Part shown: positions 44,820 through 55,247 of the stretch, one piece after another | Layout: each line of letters starts with the position of its first letter | Numbering within the stretch: the stretch's first letter is position 1 | Assembly: GCA_033239525.1 (NCBI GenBank) | Contig: BSYO01000010.1 | Coordinates: 9,823,379 to 9,887,378 of the forward strand | DNA from: Nepenthes gracilis | Lineage: Eukaryota; Streptophyta; Magnoliopsida; Caryophyllales; Nepenthaceae | Length of the DNA stretch: 64,000 bases | Reading direction: 5' to 3' | The notes under the pieces: generated by a model | Told to the model about the DNA's origin: nothing | Databases searched by the model: none | What the model saw: the letters and a program-made list of their open reading frames with translations, nothing else | Position numbers and translations under genes: made by a program

Positions 44820-46369
44820 TACACTCCAGATCCTTAGGGAGCACCAGCTGTTCGCCAAATTGAAAAAGTGTGAATTTTGGTTAGAGAAAGTGGGATTCCT
44901 TGGTCACGTTATCTCCAAAGAAGGAATTTCCGTCAATCTTATGAAAGTGGAAGCAGTGGTAAAGTGGAACCGGCCAACCTCTGTGACCGAAGTGCGAAGT
45001 TGCTTAGGCTTGGCTGGATATTATAGATGATTTGTGAAAAATTTCTCCCAGATCGCTTTGCCACTCACGCAATTAACAAAGAAGGATGCCAAGTTTGAGT
45101 GGACCAAGGATTGTGAAGGGAGTTTCCAAACACTTAAAGACCGGTTAATTTCTGCTCCGGTCCTGACCATTCCAAATGGATCGGAGGACTGACTGTTTAT
45201 TGTGATACCTCAAAAATTGGGTTGGGCTGTGTTTTAATGCAACACGGAAGGGTAATTGCCTATGGGTCGCAACAGTTGAAGGATCATGAAAGAAATTACC
45301 CAACTCACAATCTGAAATTAGCCGCAGTAGTGTTTGCATTGAAAATTTGGAGGCATTACCTGTATGGTGAGAGATTCTTGGTCTACTCTGATCATAAGAG
45401 TCTAAAGTATTTATTCTCCCAGAAGGAACTGAACATGAGGTAGAGAAGGTGGATTGAATTCCTGAAGGACTATGACTGTAAAATTCGGTACGAACCAGGA
45501 AAGGCCAATGTAGTCGCCGATGCACTAAGTCGGCAACCTGGCATTTTGGCTAGAATGCAAGTCAAGCAAATGGAGATGCTGGACTGTCTTATGTACTATG
45601 ATGTTCAGCGTTATGCGCAAGGAAAGCCGTTGATTTTGGCATACCTTTAAGTCCAGCTAGAGGTGATAAGTGAGGTAAAGGAATGTCAGGCGAATGATTC
45701 TTTCCTTGTAAAGATCATGAGTGAGCTGGATAAAGAATCCCGAAGTGATTTTCCTGTTACGTGGGATGAAGCATTAAGGTTTAGGAATCAGCTATGTGTG
45801 CCGGACAGCAAAGAATTAAAGGAGAAAATTTTTAAGGAAGCCCATCGATCCCGTTATATGATTCACCTAGGAGCCAATAAGATGTACTAGGATTTAAAGA
45901 AAACATTCTGGTGGAGGAATATGAAGAGGGACATTGCAGCCTACGTGGAAAAATGTCTTGTATGCCAACAAGTAAAGGCCGAAAGAAAGCAGCCGTCTGG
46001 GTTATTGCAACCAATGCCGTTTCCAGGCTTGAAATGGGAAGATATTGCAATGGACTTTGTGATCGGACTGCCAAGGACGCCAAGGAAACACGATGCTATT
46101 TGGGTTATTGTTGACCGGCTAACAAAGTCAGCCCATTTTTTGGCAATCCAAATGACATACTCTGGTGATAAATTAACCCTGCTGTATGTAAACGATGTTG
46201 TCAGGCTTCATGGTGTGCCTGCCTCTATTGATTAGATAGAGACCCTCGCTTTGTTTCACGGTTCTGTAAAAGTCTACATAATGAATTGGGTACCGAATTA
46301 AAATTTAGTACCGCTTTCCATCCCCAAACTGATGGCCAGTCAGAGTGAACTATCCAGATCCTCGAGGAT
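44820..46369 (+). pseudogene. pol: Element J pol: RT end, RNase H, integrase N-terminal and core
   Basis: The frame opens at the RT thumb ([20 protein letters not shown]) and connection ([24 protein letters not shown]) with one stop. A frameshift near 45190 precedes RNase [60 protein letters not shown], a stop after NMR, then [13 protein letters not shown]. The Glu of the DLELA motif is Lys (NLKLA). Integrase has AHRSRYMIHLGANKMY and CLVC (HHCC set), a stop after KMY, then MDFVIGLPRTPRKHDAIWVI with the first Asp. A frameshift at about 46231 destroys the second Asp region in frame, and a stop follows the SE of TDGQSE (46348). It is homologous to F throughout. Confidence 0.88.
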
Positions 46370-47095
46370 ATGTTAAGGGCCTTGGTCTTAGAGATGAAAG
46401 GGGCTTGGGATAATTTTTTACCCTTAGCAGAATTTGCTTATAATAATAGTTACCAGGCCAGCATAGGCATGGCTCCTTTTGAGGCCCTGTATGGAAGGAA
46501 ATGTAGATCGTCGATCCATTGGAAGGAGCACGGAGATAAAATGATTTTGGGTCCAGATATTGTTAAAGAAATGGTAGAAAAGATAAAGTTAGTACACGAG
46601 AATCTCAGAGTAGCCCGGAGCAGACAAAAGAGCTATGCAGACCGGAGGAGATTTGCATTAGAATTTGAAAAAGGTGATTTTGTATTCCTAAAGGTATCGC
46701 CATTCAAGGGAAAGTACAAGGCTAGGGGTAAAAGGAAAGTGAAGCCACGATTTATTGGCCCTTTTGAAATTTTAGAAAGGATCGGAGAGGTAGCTTACAG
46801 ACTTGCACTACCTCCGAACTTGGCAGAAGTACATGATGTGTTTCATGTATCAATACTTCGGAAGTATGTCCGTGATCCTACTCATGTAATTGAGTATGAA
46901 CCTTTGACAATCGACAAGAACTTGTCCTATGTAGAGGAACCAGTGAAAATCTTGGATCGAAAGGAACAGAGACTACGCACCAAATCAATCGCTCTAATAA
47001 AGGTGCTCTGGAAGAATCACACTCCCGAAGAGGCAACTTGGGAACGAGAGGAAGAGATTCGGAACAAGTACCCCCATTTATTTTCTCAAGGTTAG
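46370..47095 (+). pseudogene. pol: Element J integrase C-terminal part with chromodomain-like tail, open
   Basis: The best-preserved coding piece of the window: 241 codons without a stop, ending TAG (47093-47095). It covers the end of the catalytic core (PLAEFAYNNSYQASIGMAPF, EALYGRKCRSSIHW), the C-terminal GPY-like domain (KPRFIGPFEILERIGEVAYR, FHVSILRKYVRDP) and the tail VKILDRKEQRLRTKSIALIK, then EEATWEREEEIRNKYPHLF. The tail corresponds to the chromodomain-like module of Tekay/Del chromoviruses, thought to steer integration to chromatin. The ATG at 46370 is internal; upstream stops show it is only the end of a broken polyprotein. Confidence 0.9.
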
Positions 47096-47144
47096 TAACT
47101 TTATTTAAAATTTTGAGGACAAAATTTCTATAAGTGGGGGAGAT
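47096..47144 (+). other. Element J 3' untranslated region and polypurine tract
   Basis: TTTGAGGACAAAATTTC, then TATAAGTGGGGGAGAT, which runs up to the 3' LTR (TGTAACGG at 47145). This pair of blocks, identical in layout in C, D1, D2 and D3, is the strongest common signature of the elements here. Confidence 0.9.
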
Positions 47145-47861
47145 TGTAACGGCCCAGATTCTAGAACATAGGAATTCCAGTTATCAGACCTTATAATCCG
47201 GTCAACGCCAGTTGACCAGAAAATGTAATAAGAAAAGTAAATCGGCCCTAAGATAAAAATCAAGTTCGGCCTTTGTATGAGGAAAAGAAGTCCGGATTTC
47301 CTTAATGAAAATCCAGTACGGATTTCCTTGATGAAAAGAAGTCCGAAATATTCCTTTATAAAAAGAAGTCCAGAATATCCCTTGATGAAAAGAAGTCCAG
47401 ATTTCCTTGATGAAAATCAAGTCTAGCCGAAGTGGCCTTGAAGGCCGGAGTGGCTTTGTGGTTGGTAAAGTCGAAGTTGATGATCCGGTCAACAAGTGTT
47501 GACCGGAAGTCGTGTAAGAATAATTCGGTCAACGCCGATAGTTGACCGGAATGTGATTAAATGAGACAACTAAATCCTACTAAGTTCAGTTAACCGGGAA
47601 TTTAATGTGTTTACATGAGAAAGCTAAATCCTTCTAAGTTCAGTTAACCAGGAATTAATAGTGTTTAATCTAAATCCAGTTAAGTTCAGTTAACTGGGAA
47701 TTAATAAACTCTGTGGGAATGTAAACACCATAAATAAGAAACATTCCCCTTGGATTTGTCAATCATTAATGATGAAACATTCCCCTTGGATTTGCCAATC
47801 ATTAACGATGAAACATTCCCCCTATAGTGCCGATCATTAATGATAGTCATCAGACTTAAGA

Positions 47862-47871
47862 CCTATAAATA
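47862..47871 (+). promoter_or_regulatory. TATA box of element J 3' LTR
   Basis: CCTATAAATA in the context AAGACCTATAAATAAGAACC, same as in the 5' LTR. Three W-box palindromes lie 330-660 bp upstream. Confidence 0.68.
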
Positions 47872-48269
47872 AGAACCAGAGGAGTAAGAAAAAGGCACGC
47901 AATAGAAATTCTAGTAAAAGGAGGCCAAAAGATCAAGGCAAAGTAGAAGAAACTCAGGCAAGAGTAAAGATCAAGGCAAAGTAGAAAACCAAGGCAAGAG
48001 TAAAGATCAAGGCAAAGTAGAATAAACCCAGGCAAGATACTCACCCCTATTTTTAAAGTTCATGTTTATGCATGTTTGCTACGTAAGTATATGATATTCT
48101 TATGGAATTATGTATGATGTCCGTTCTGTTTTTGTGGTTTATTGCTCTTAATCACATGTTTAAAAGAAACTCTGATATTTATGGTGTTAAATTTTATTCT
48201 GCTTAAAGTATATGATTATTTGTCAAATTATATGAACTCTGATAATTGCAGAAAACACTTCTAACTTTT

Positions 48270-48680
48270 AAGAAACAGTACTCCGTCCGTTTGATGAAAA
48301 AGCATTCCGTCCTTTTAAGAAAAAGAGCTCCGGACTTTGATGAAAGAGTACTCCGTCCTTTTTAAAGAAACGTCACTCCGATTTTAGAGCTCCGGATTTT
48401 AAAGAAAAGTCACTCCGGTTTTAGAGCTCCGGATTTTAAAGAAAAATCACTCCGATTTTTAGAACTCCAAATTTAAAGGAACTCCGGCTTTTAAGAGCTT
48501 CGGATTTCAGAAAAGAACTCCGCCTTTGAAAAGAACTTCGACTTTTTATGTAAAAGAACTCCGGCTTTGTAAAGAACTCTGGTTTTTATGTAAAAGAACT
48601 CCGCCTTTTGGAACTCCGGCCCTCTATATGAAAAAAAAGAACTCCGGCCTTCTGTTTGAAAAAGAACTCCGGCCTATTTA
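48270..48680. repeat. Minisatellite AAGAACTCCGGC type in element J 3' LTR
   Basis: About 18-20 imperfect units built on (A)GAACTCCGGCTTTT and CACTCCGGTTTTAGAGCTCCGG. It is the reverse complement of the GCCGGAGTTCTTTT arrays in F and C, so it belongs to the common LTR plan but is longer here. Confidence 0.85.
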
Positions 48681-49619
48681 TATGAACATGAAACAATGCA
48701 TGTAATTTGGACAGCAAGTGGAACTCTACGACTTTCAACTTCCAAACTATGATGTATGGCCATTAAAAGATATGAACCATGAACCGAGTCTCCATTAAAC
48801 TTGCTGTTAACGATGGATGAAGGATATCGGAGTGACACTCGAGGATTGCCTCCTGGGCCACGGAAGGGGACTTTTTGGTGGCATAAGACTTATGGACTAC
48901 GGCCCCATATGCAGGGTTAAAGGCATTACCTCCCGCCCCAGGGAGCATAATGAGGGAATACGGCTTTAGGTTGTGGGGTTACACACAACCTGTCCTCGAT
49001 GTTGTCCGCTCCCTAAAGATGAAAAGAATTACGAATGGTTTTATGGATTTTCTGAAGACAAGATAATGATAAAAAGAAATAAAGAAGAAAAGACCTGATG
49101 ATTTTCGTTTGCTAAGTTATATTATGAACCTTTATTTTGATCCGCTTATATATATGTAAATGCTTATGTTTTTCTGCAAGTGAGTATTTTGCTGGGCAAT
49201 GTGGCTCACTCTTGTTGTTTTCAGATGACGAAAGGCTCATGGAGGACGAAGTTGAATAGAACCTTATGGTGTAGCCAAATAGCTCGGTTGGCTGGAGCTG
49301 ATTAGATGAAGAACTTAGTTTTATTTCCTTTTTGATGTTTTGAGAAGACTTGTAAAATGATTCAACTGTTTAGGACTCTATGGATGTTGTTAGTATGTTT
49401 CCATGATTTCTTTTTGGTTAATGTTATTGAAAGGTTTAGTAAGCATCTCAGACTTTCAAGTCTGGCTAACCTTAATGTTGGCCGGCCTGGTGTGAAATTT
49501 TAAATCAGAAGGCCAACTCGTGCAGTTCGGCCTCAGTCAATCCTGTGTAGGAAAGAAAAGTAAAATTTTTATGTCCATTAATATTTATTTTTTTAAGACC
49601 TGACGGCGTTTATGTTGGA

Positions 49620-49650
49620 ATTAAGTACGGGCCGTCACACCGTACTTAAT
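49620..49650. other. 31-bp inverted repeat at the right end of element J
   Basis: ATTAAGTACGG (49620-49630), nine bases GCCGTCACA, then CCGTACTTAAT (49640-49650): 11-bp perfect arms. The left arm is inside the LTR end; the right arm is the CCGTA target duplication plus six bases of flank. Confidence 0.9.
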
Positions 49651-51623
49651 CTAATCAGTCTAAGTCCACAATACACAGCAGACTGATTCATATATAAGTC
49701 ATCCATCATCCACTATCATAAGATATCACCATACAAGTTTTATCAGTTACAAAAGTCAAACCCAAAAAAATCCCTGTCATACATCTAATCAGTCTAAGTC
49801 CAAATCTTGAGCCCTGCACGCAAAACAGCTATCTACTGAGCTTCTATGATCTACTCGGCCTCGTCAGGCATCAAGGCATTCTCATCTGAAAAAGATAAAG
49901 CAAGGGAAAGCATAAAGCCCAGCAAATAAAATCATACACCACTAACTAATAACAGGTAACAGTAAACAATAGCTGGAAAGAAAAAGCATAGGAACAATAC
50001 AAGGAAACGCGAGAGGGAGAAGAACATTTGGGATTGTCCGATTCACTTACTTATGTCAGTTACATTTTATTTAATTTCATTTTAACATTTATCTTTGCGG
50101 ACCCTGGAGCCAGTAGGTCGTACTAGCCAACGAGGCGAGAGAACGAGGAAGGGAATGTGTTCTCTACACATTCTAAAGCCACGGCTATATTTTAGGTTTG
50201 CAGCACTTGACCATCGGTTGTATCTCCACTATGCAACATTTAACCAAACGGCTACATTTTAGGCCAACACGCCCCGTATCCCCCGGGGACCAGGGCAAAC
50301 CTCGTTCTTTCATCGTAGTGTCCTAGAGAGTGCCATGAACATCACCCACCCCCAAGGGCGGCCGGAGTATTCCTTGGGTTCCCACCATGACGTACGTGGC
50401 AAGCTAGAGGACACCATCCCTATCAACCATGGTCCTAGTTTTAATGTTCAACTTTCCGGGAGGGAGGACCCACTACTCGGCATACTCATTCACAATCTGG
50501 GAAATCCCATTCCCATCACATATCTCTATCCGGGAGATCACGTTCACCACGACATACCTAGTGGGTTTCCCTCCATTTACTTACTTAACTTTATTCCTTC
50601 TTTGGAATTAATTGTTATAACAATTTAGTTTGATTTCGTAAGAAGTTTGAAATTCCTTACCTCCGGTGGGCAACCACCACCTTAGAAGCCTCTGGAACAC
50701 ATTTCTATACTTCCGATGCACAATTATACATTTTGAAACTTACACTTTCACATCAACACATAAAATGAGTCTCATCACAATTAGATAGGAGCAAAACGTG
50801 CAATTTCAGATTTTAATCACGGATGAACAATAACATTGCGTCTTTAGAGGACTCGGAGGCCACGAACGGGGCATAACGTGCGGGATCACTCGCACGGCCA
50901 ACATATATACACAATAGGGACGTGGGGATTCACATTTTGAAGTCAACTTAACGATTCATGGGTGGGAAATGGGAAAACCCCAAAATTTCGTGGGTTAGGG
51001 TTTTACGAAGCTCCACCGACGAATCGATGAGCAAATCAACCAACAAACCATACCATCCATGGTCTCAAGACACGGGTACCACATTTTCTATGTTACGGGT
51101 CGGTATGGAGATGAAAATACCCGATAATCAACAAAAACTAACGAAAGAGGAAAGTTAGTGGGTATGAGAACACTTGCCTCGACACGTGCTTTCACTTTAA
51201 TAACTGGCTCTCAGACGGATTTGGACTCCCAAGCCTCGTTCTCCCCTTTTCTTTCTCTAGGATCGCCCCTCTCTCTCATTAAAAACCCTAGGGCCGTGAA
51301 AAAAATGAAGAGGAAAAGGTAGGGCACAACTTTATATCGCGCCACTGCTCAAGCGCGGCTCGAGCGAGCATCAGGCGGGCATATTCTGGAATTTTCGCTT
51401 GAGCGGCCAGCCGGCGGGCGCTATTCTTGAATTTCCGCTCGAGCTCCACTCGAGCAGCCAGCAGGCACAAGCTGCTGGCCTCGCACCTCAGCTGAAAAAA
51501 TTCTGAATTATTTTCTAATTTTTCACTAGGTACACATCCCCGCATCGTTCAATAGGTCTATTATTAATTACCAATACGACCATTACCCCTTAACTACCAT
51601 ACCCTTAAACCCAGAACCTCACA
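49645..51623 (-). repeat. Family 1-related LTR fragment right of element J
   Basis: It lacks the first roughly 300 bp (TGTGACGG end) and ends AACCTCACA (51623). It has a reduced 33-bp minisatellite, a weak TATA-like element (GATATAAAGTTG on the minus strand, about 51329-51340) and a U3 with GCTCGAGCGA-type motifs (51340-51470). The closest relative in the window is 43312-44819. Confidence 0.8.
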
Positions 51624-52822
51624 TTGTGACAGGTGGATCTCGGTGTGATTCAGAGTTGCTTTTCTATTAGCCATAATCAGCCATTAGGAGTTTGGAATTA
51701 AGGATTGTGAGTTTTGCTGTGAGAGTTAGTTTCGGCTAGTAAATTAAGGGTCAAAATAGTTATGTTATGATAGAAATTGACCTTGAGAATTGTAAATGGA
51801 TAGGCTTGTCTGAGGAATATGTAAATAAAATTCTGTATCTGGAAGAAAACTAACGTCAGTACTAATTGTGAATGTTAAGGGTCTACAGCTTTGGTACTGA
51901 TGGTGAACCTATGGGTATGCACAATTGCTTGGGAGTAATGGAGTGTTGCATTCCTAAGTTGGGAAGCAAAATTGCATCTGAAATGTGAAAGATATGAAAT
52001 TGGAAATAAGAAGTCTTATGGTCTTGTTTTAAGAAAATCAAAATGATTCAGGTCAATCTAATTGGTTCATCGGTGTATCGACGAGAATCTCGAGGTTGTT
52101 AAGTATTAGGGTCTTGAGATCTTGAGCAATGGTTTGAGACTGTACCGAATATATAGTGACTATTATAGTTAGGACTTCTTGTTCTGTGGTGAATCGATAC
52201 CTATGAGAGTTATTCTCGTAATATGGATATCGTGAGGACAATTTTAGTCATGGTTACCATATAATTTGTGTATTCAGAATGAAATATGTGTTCTATGGAA
52301 ATGTCGAATTGAGGACATACCAACAAAATGAAAAAAATGTAAAAGGGGACGGCTTTTGAAGTTTAATGGTGACTTGAGATTTATATGAGGATTTTAAATA
52401 AGCTTGGTAAAAGAATTGAAATGCCAGGTTGTGGTAGTGACGATAAACATAAATTAAATAATTCAAAATTAAATAACTGGACAGAGCACACAGCAAAAAA
52501 GTGATGAACCTATACATAAGGTTTAAATCAATGTTCAAAGGAAATACTCAATCTTGAGGTTTATTATGAAATGAAATGAGACATTTTGCTTGTTTAAAGT
52601 TTGGAATTAAGTTAAAAAAGTGGTTAATGAAATAGGTTTGCCTTTGGACTTAGTGAATTTGGATTTGGCAAGGATACGTTAAATAATAATGATCAAGGCA
52701 ATTATGATGTTTATGATTTTCTTAAGATAACCAGCCCGATTTAGAAATGAATTGGAGACAGTAAGAAAATTCCTTGATTCTAAAAATTCAAAGATGGTCA
52801 AATTTCGAGGACGAAATTCCAA
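51624..52822 (+). other. D2 internal region, no genes
   Basis: Plus-strand internal DNA of a family 3 element, left part replaced by the preceding LTR fragment. No open frame above 60 codons in sense. It matches D3 (58816-59835) and, in reverse, C and K: for example TTCATCGGTGTATCGACGAG (52067) against TTATCGGTGTACCAACGAG (59097). No gag-pol motif is seen. Confidence 0.72.
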
Positions 52823-52836
52823 TAAGTGGGGGAGAG
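52823..52836 (+). other. D2 polypurine tract
   Basis: TAAGTGGGGGAGAG directly before the LTR, preceded by AAATTTCGAGGACGAAATTCC. It fixes the orientation as plus. Confidence 0.85.
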
Positions 52837-54532
52837 TATAATGACCTGAAGTTCCAAAACATGATAATTAGGAGAAAGATGGGCTCCGTAGGGGTACCGG
52901 TTCCCAAAATATGACAAAAGATAAGTAATTAGCTTAAAATAGGCGAATTAAGGTCAAGGATATGAGAGGAATAGGATAGAAAAGCCTAAAGTCCTAACAT
53001 TGGTAAATCGGGAACCAAAGTAGTAAACCGAGAAACGTTAATTTGTAAATAAGATTACGGGATTTAAATTATGATAATCATACACTATTAAGGTTATATA
53101 ATCAAAATTAGGATCTAAGGATGCGAAGAAGTGGGTTGGAAGGGTTAAAACAGGTCCCGGATAGTGAAAACGTGAAGTAGAATTGCTGCAGGCTCGATGC
53201 GGGCCTGACCTGCGCTCGAGTACTGCTCGAGCTCAAATGGGGCAAGAAAAATAGAATGCACCACTTGAAGTAACGCTCAAGGCACCACCCGAGAGGGTTT
53301 AGTAGAATGGGCGCTCAAAGCACGCCCAGTTGGCGCTCGAACGCCAGTCACAGGCCAACTCACGTGACCTCCTTTCCGTTCGTGTTATAAATGAGGTTTT
53401 GGGGTTTTCATGGCCAAGTTTGCAGTAGCACATGACAGAGTTGAAGGAGGGAAGAGAGGAAGGAGAGGGAAGAGAAATGAAAGGGGAAAATCACCCATCC
53501 TGATCCGATTAGAGTCACGGTAATTGTAAATCGAGCTTAGACAAGTGTACCATAGACGTTATTTTCTATTTTTACATCTTTTCTGTATCTCAAAATGGTA
53601 TTTATGCTCTAGAAGCATGTTTCACCATATTCTGTATAAATAAAGCATAATTTTGTAAATTGTTCGGACATATTTCATGTTTATATATATATACTGCAAT
53701 ATCTAGCTTCAATTTCATAAAAATGCATGTATTTGGTGTCGTTTATCATTCAAAAATTTTAGCAAAACCCTAAGTATGAAATTGAAGGGATTTAACTGTT
53801 TTTATTCAATAATTCTGTTATATAAAAGTTAATTTGTACTGAAATAAAGCTCCGGTGTAATCTGTTTCTGAAAAATTTTACACAGACTTATACTAATAAA
53901 TCACTGTAGACTTCTAAAACAAAATTGAACGGTTAACTGAAATATTTTTGACTGATTTCTGAAAATTGTATTGTTATAAGTTAAGGAAAATATTTTTGAT
54001 ACTGTTAATTAGGACCCAAGGCTGATATATAGTCAGATTAAGTTCTCTGGCATGGTTTAGAACGTTATGGTGGTAATCGGTGATAATTCTTTCCATGGAA
54101 TTACATGTGGTCCACCCTTCCTCAGGGCGTTAGTTTCATAGGGTAGAATTCTGATGATCCACCATCCTTCGGGAGATATTAGTGCATAATCCACCATCTT
54201 TGGGCGGTATTTGTATATAGATCTCGCGAGAAGGGATCTCCTGTTCCTGTCATCGGCTTTCAATTGTGTGGATTGAATACAATCTATCCTTGATTATTAG
54301 CCCCCTGCTAATAGGGTCTACTGGTTGGGTCATTTACTGACAGAAAAGGAAATTTCTATATTTTATAGAATTGAGACCGATTTCTATTTTCTGATGCCTG
54401 TTTTACTGATTTATTATTAATGAAGTATGACTACACTGATTTCTAATTTTTGAAACTTGATTGTTTCTATTTCCTAGAAGTTCTTGTAATATTCGCATTA
54501 TATTCTGCTATAGTTCTTTAAATTACTATTTC
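52837..54532 (+). repeat. D2 3' LTR (family 3), truncated at the TRIM
   Basis: It starts TATAATGACCTGAAG (usual TG is TA) and stops where the TRIM begins at 54533. It includes a GC-rich U3 with GCGCTCGAG motifs (53205-53345), a TATA box (GTTATAAATG, 53384-53393) and the transcribed-region block TTAGACAAGTGTACC. The 68-residue minus-strand open frame at 54057-54263 has no support as a gene. Confidence 0.8.
53384..53393 (+). promoter_or_regulatory. Probable TATA box of D2 LTR
   Basis: GTTATAAATG in the context TTCGTGTTATAAATGAGG, just downstream of the GCTCGAG-rich segment. Confidence 0.55.
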
Positions 54533-54854
54533 TGTAACATCCCAAAGCACCAGCATGGAGATATTATCCGCTTTGGCAGCCACACAGGCTCCGTACGGTT
54601 TTGTTCTTAGCAGACGGCATCCACCGCCAGCAAAACACGTCTCCTAGAGTGGCGCAGCGGTGGCACAGCATGGTGAGATATTATCCTTTTTGGCCTGGGA
54701 GAACTTCCTGGCATCTCCAGCCATACACAGACCTCAAGGTTTTCTCCTGGCGAACTCCCAAAGGGCTCCCATGATGCATCTCCATGGGAAGGGTATCCAC
54801 GCCTCTATAGGAGCGCGCTTTGTGCTCCCTTCCAATCCGATGTGGGACTCTACA
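54533..54854 (-). repeat. TRIM 3' LTR
   Basis: 322 bp, about 88% identical by eye to the other copy. On the plus strand it starts TGTAACATCCC and ends GACTCTACA. Confidence 0.85.
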
Positions 54855-54911
54855 GTCCACCCCACCTCAAAGAGGCCCAGCATCCTCGCTGGCACACCGA
54901 ACCCGGGTCTT

Positions 54912-54927
54912 GGATCTGATACCACTT
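54912..54927 (-). other. TRIM primer-binding site
   Basis: The minus strand reads AAGTGGTATCAGATCC, with TGGTATCAGA matching the initiator tRNA-Met complement. It gives the TRIM its minus orientation. Confidence 0.8.
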
Positions 54928-55247
54928 GAACATCTCCAGGCACCCGCACGGAGACATTGTTCGCTTTGGTAGCCACACAAGCTCCGCATGGTTTTGCTCT
55001 TGTCAGACGGCCTCCACCGCCTCCAAAATGAGTCTCCCAGAGTGGCACAGCGGCGGCACAGCTTGGCAAGATATTGTCCTTTTTGGCCTGGGAGAACTTT
55101 TCGGCGTCTCCATCCATATACAGGCCTCAAGGTTTTCTCCTGGCAAACCCCCCACAAGCTCCTAGGATGCGTCTCCATGGGAAGGGTACCCACGCCTCTA
55201 TAAGAGTGCACTTTGTGCTCCCTTCCAATCCGATGTGGGACCCTACA
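54927..55247 (-). repeat. TRIM 5' LTR
   Basis: 321 bp, from TGAACATCTCC to GACCCTACA on the plus strand. The next bases (TGTAG) do not match the 5 bp left of the element (ATTTC), so no target duplication is visible. Confidence 0.85.

Larger units (their letters stand above)
42160..49639 (+). mobile_element. Element J: family 2 Ty3/gypsy, interrupted
   Basis: Plus-strand element with 5' LTR start (42160-43311), a family 1-type LTR fragment (43312-44819), pol from late RT to the chromodomain-like tail (44820-47095), PPT (47131-47144) and full 3' LTR (47145-49639). CCGTA flanks it on both sides (42155-42159 and 49640-49644), as expected for a 5-bp target duplication, but the outer flanks do not join into one continuous LTR. 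The rest of the 5' LTR, gag, protease and most of RT are missing. Confidence 0.85.
47145..49639 (+). repeat. Element J 3' LTR (family 2, 2495 bp)
   Basis: It starts TGTAACGGCCCAGATTC and ends CGGGCCGTCACA, a 11-bp imperfect terminal inverted repeat (TGTRACGGCCC). Inside: W-box palindromes at 47199, 47485-47506 and 47526, an array of GATGAAAAGAAGTCC units (47282-47405), a TATA box, a 36-bp repeat of AGTAAAGATCAAGGCAAAGT type (47928-48025) and an array of AAGAACTCCGGC units (48270-48680). Confidence 0.92.
54533..55247 (-). mobile_element. TRIM element (715 bp)
   Basis: Two direct repeats, 54533-54854 (322 bp) and 54927-55247 (321 bp), enclose only 72 bp. In the element's sense, each LTR starts TGTAGRGTCCCACATCGG and ends near GATGTTCA or GATGTTACA. 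A PBS, AAGTGGTATCAGATCC (minus strand, 54912-54927), abuts the right copy, and a purine tract GAGGTGGGGTGGAC abuts the left. These are the features of terminal-repeat retrotransposons in miniature. The stretch with GAGATATTATCCGCTTTGG resembles a motif I know from angiosperm TRIMs. Open frames up to 127 residues inside it are not conserved between the two LTRs and are not genes. Confidence 0.88.

Noticed and set aside
54660..55211. Several overlapping open frames up to 127 residues
   Set aside because: They lie in the TRIM LTRs on both strands. The two LTR copies do not keep the same frames.
54533..55247. Possible Cassandra element (TRIM with a 5S rRNA-like region)
   Set aside because: I looked for the 5S internal promoter boxes and found no convincing match; it is left as an unnamed TRIM.
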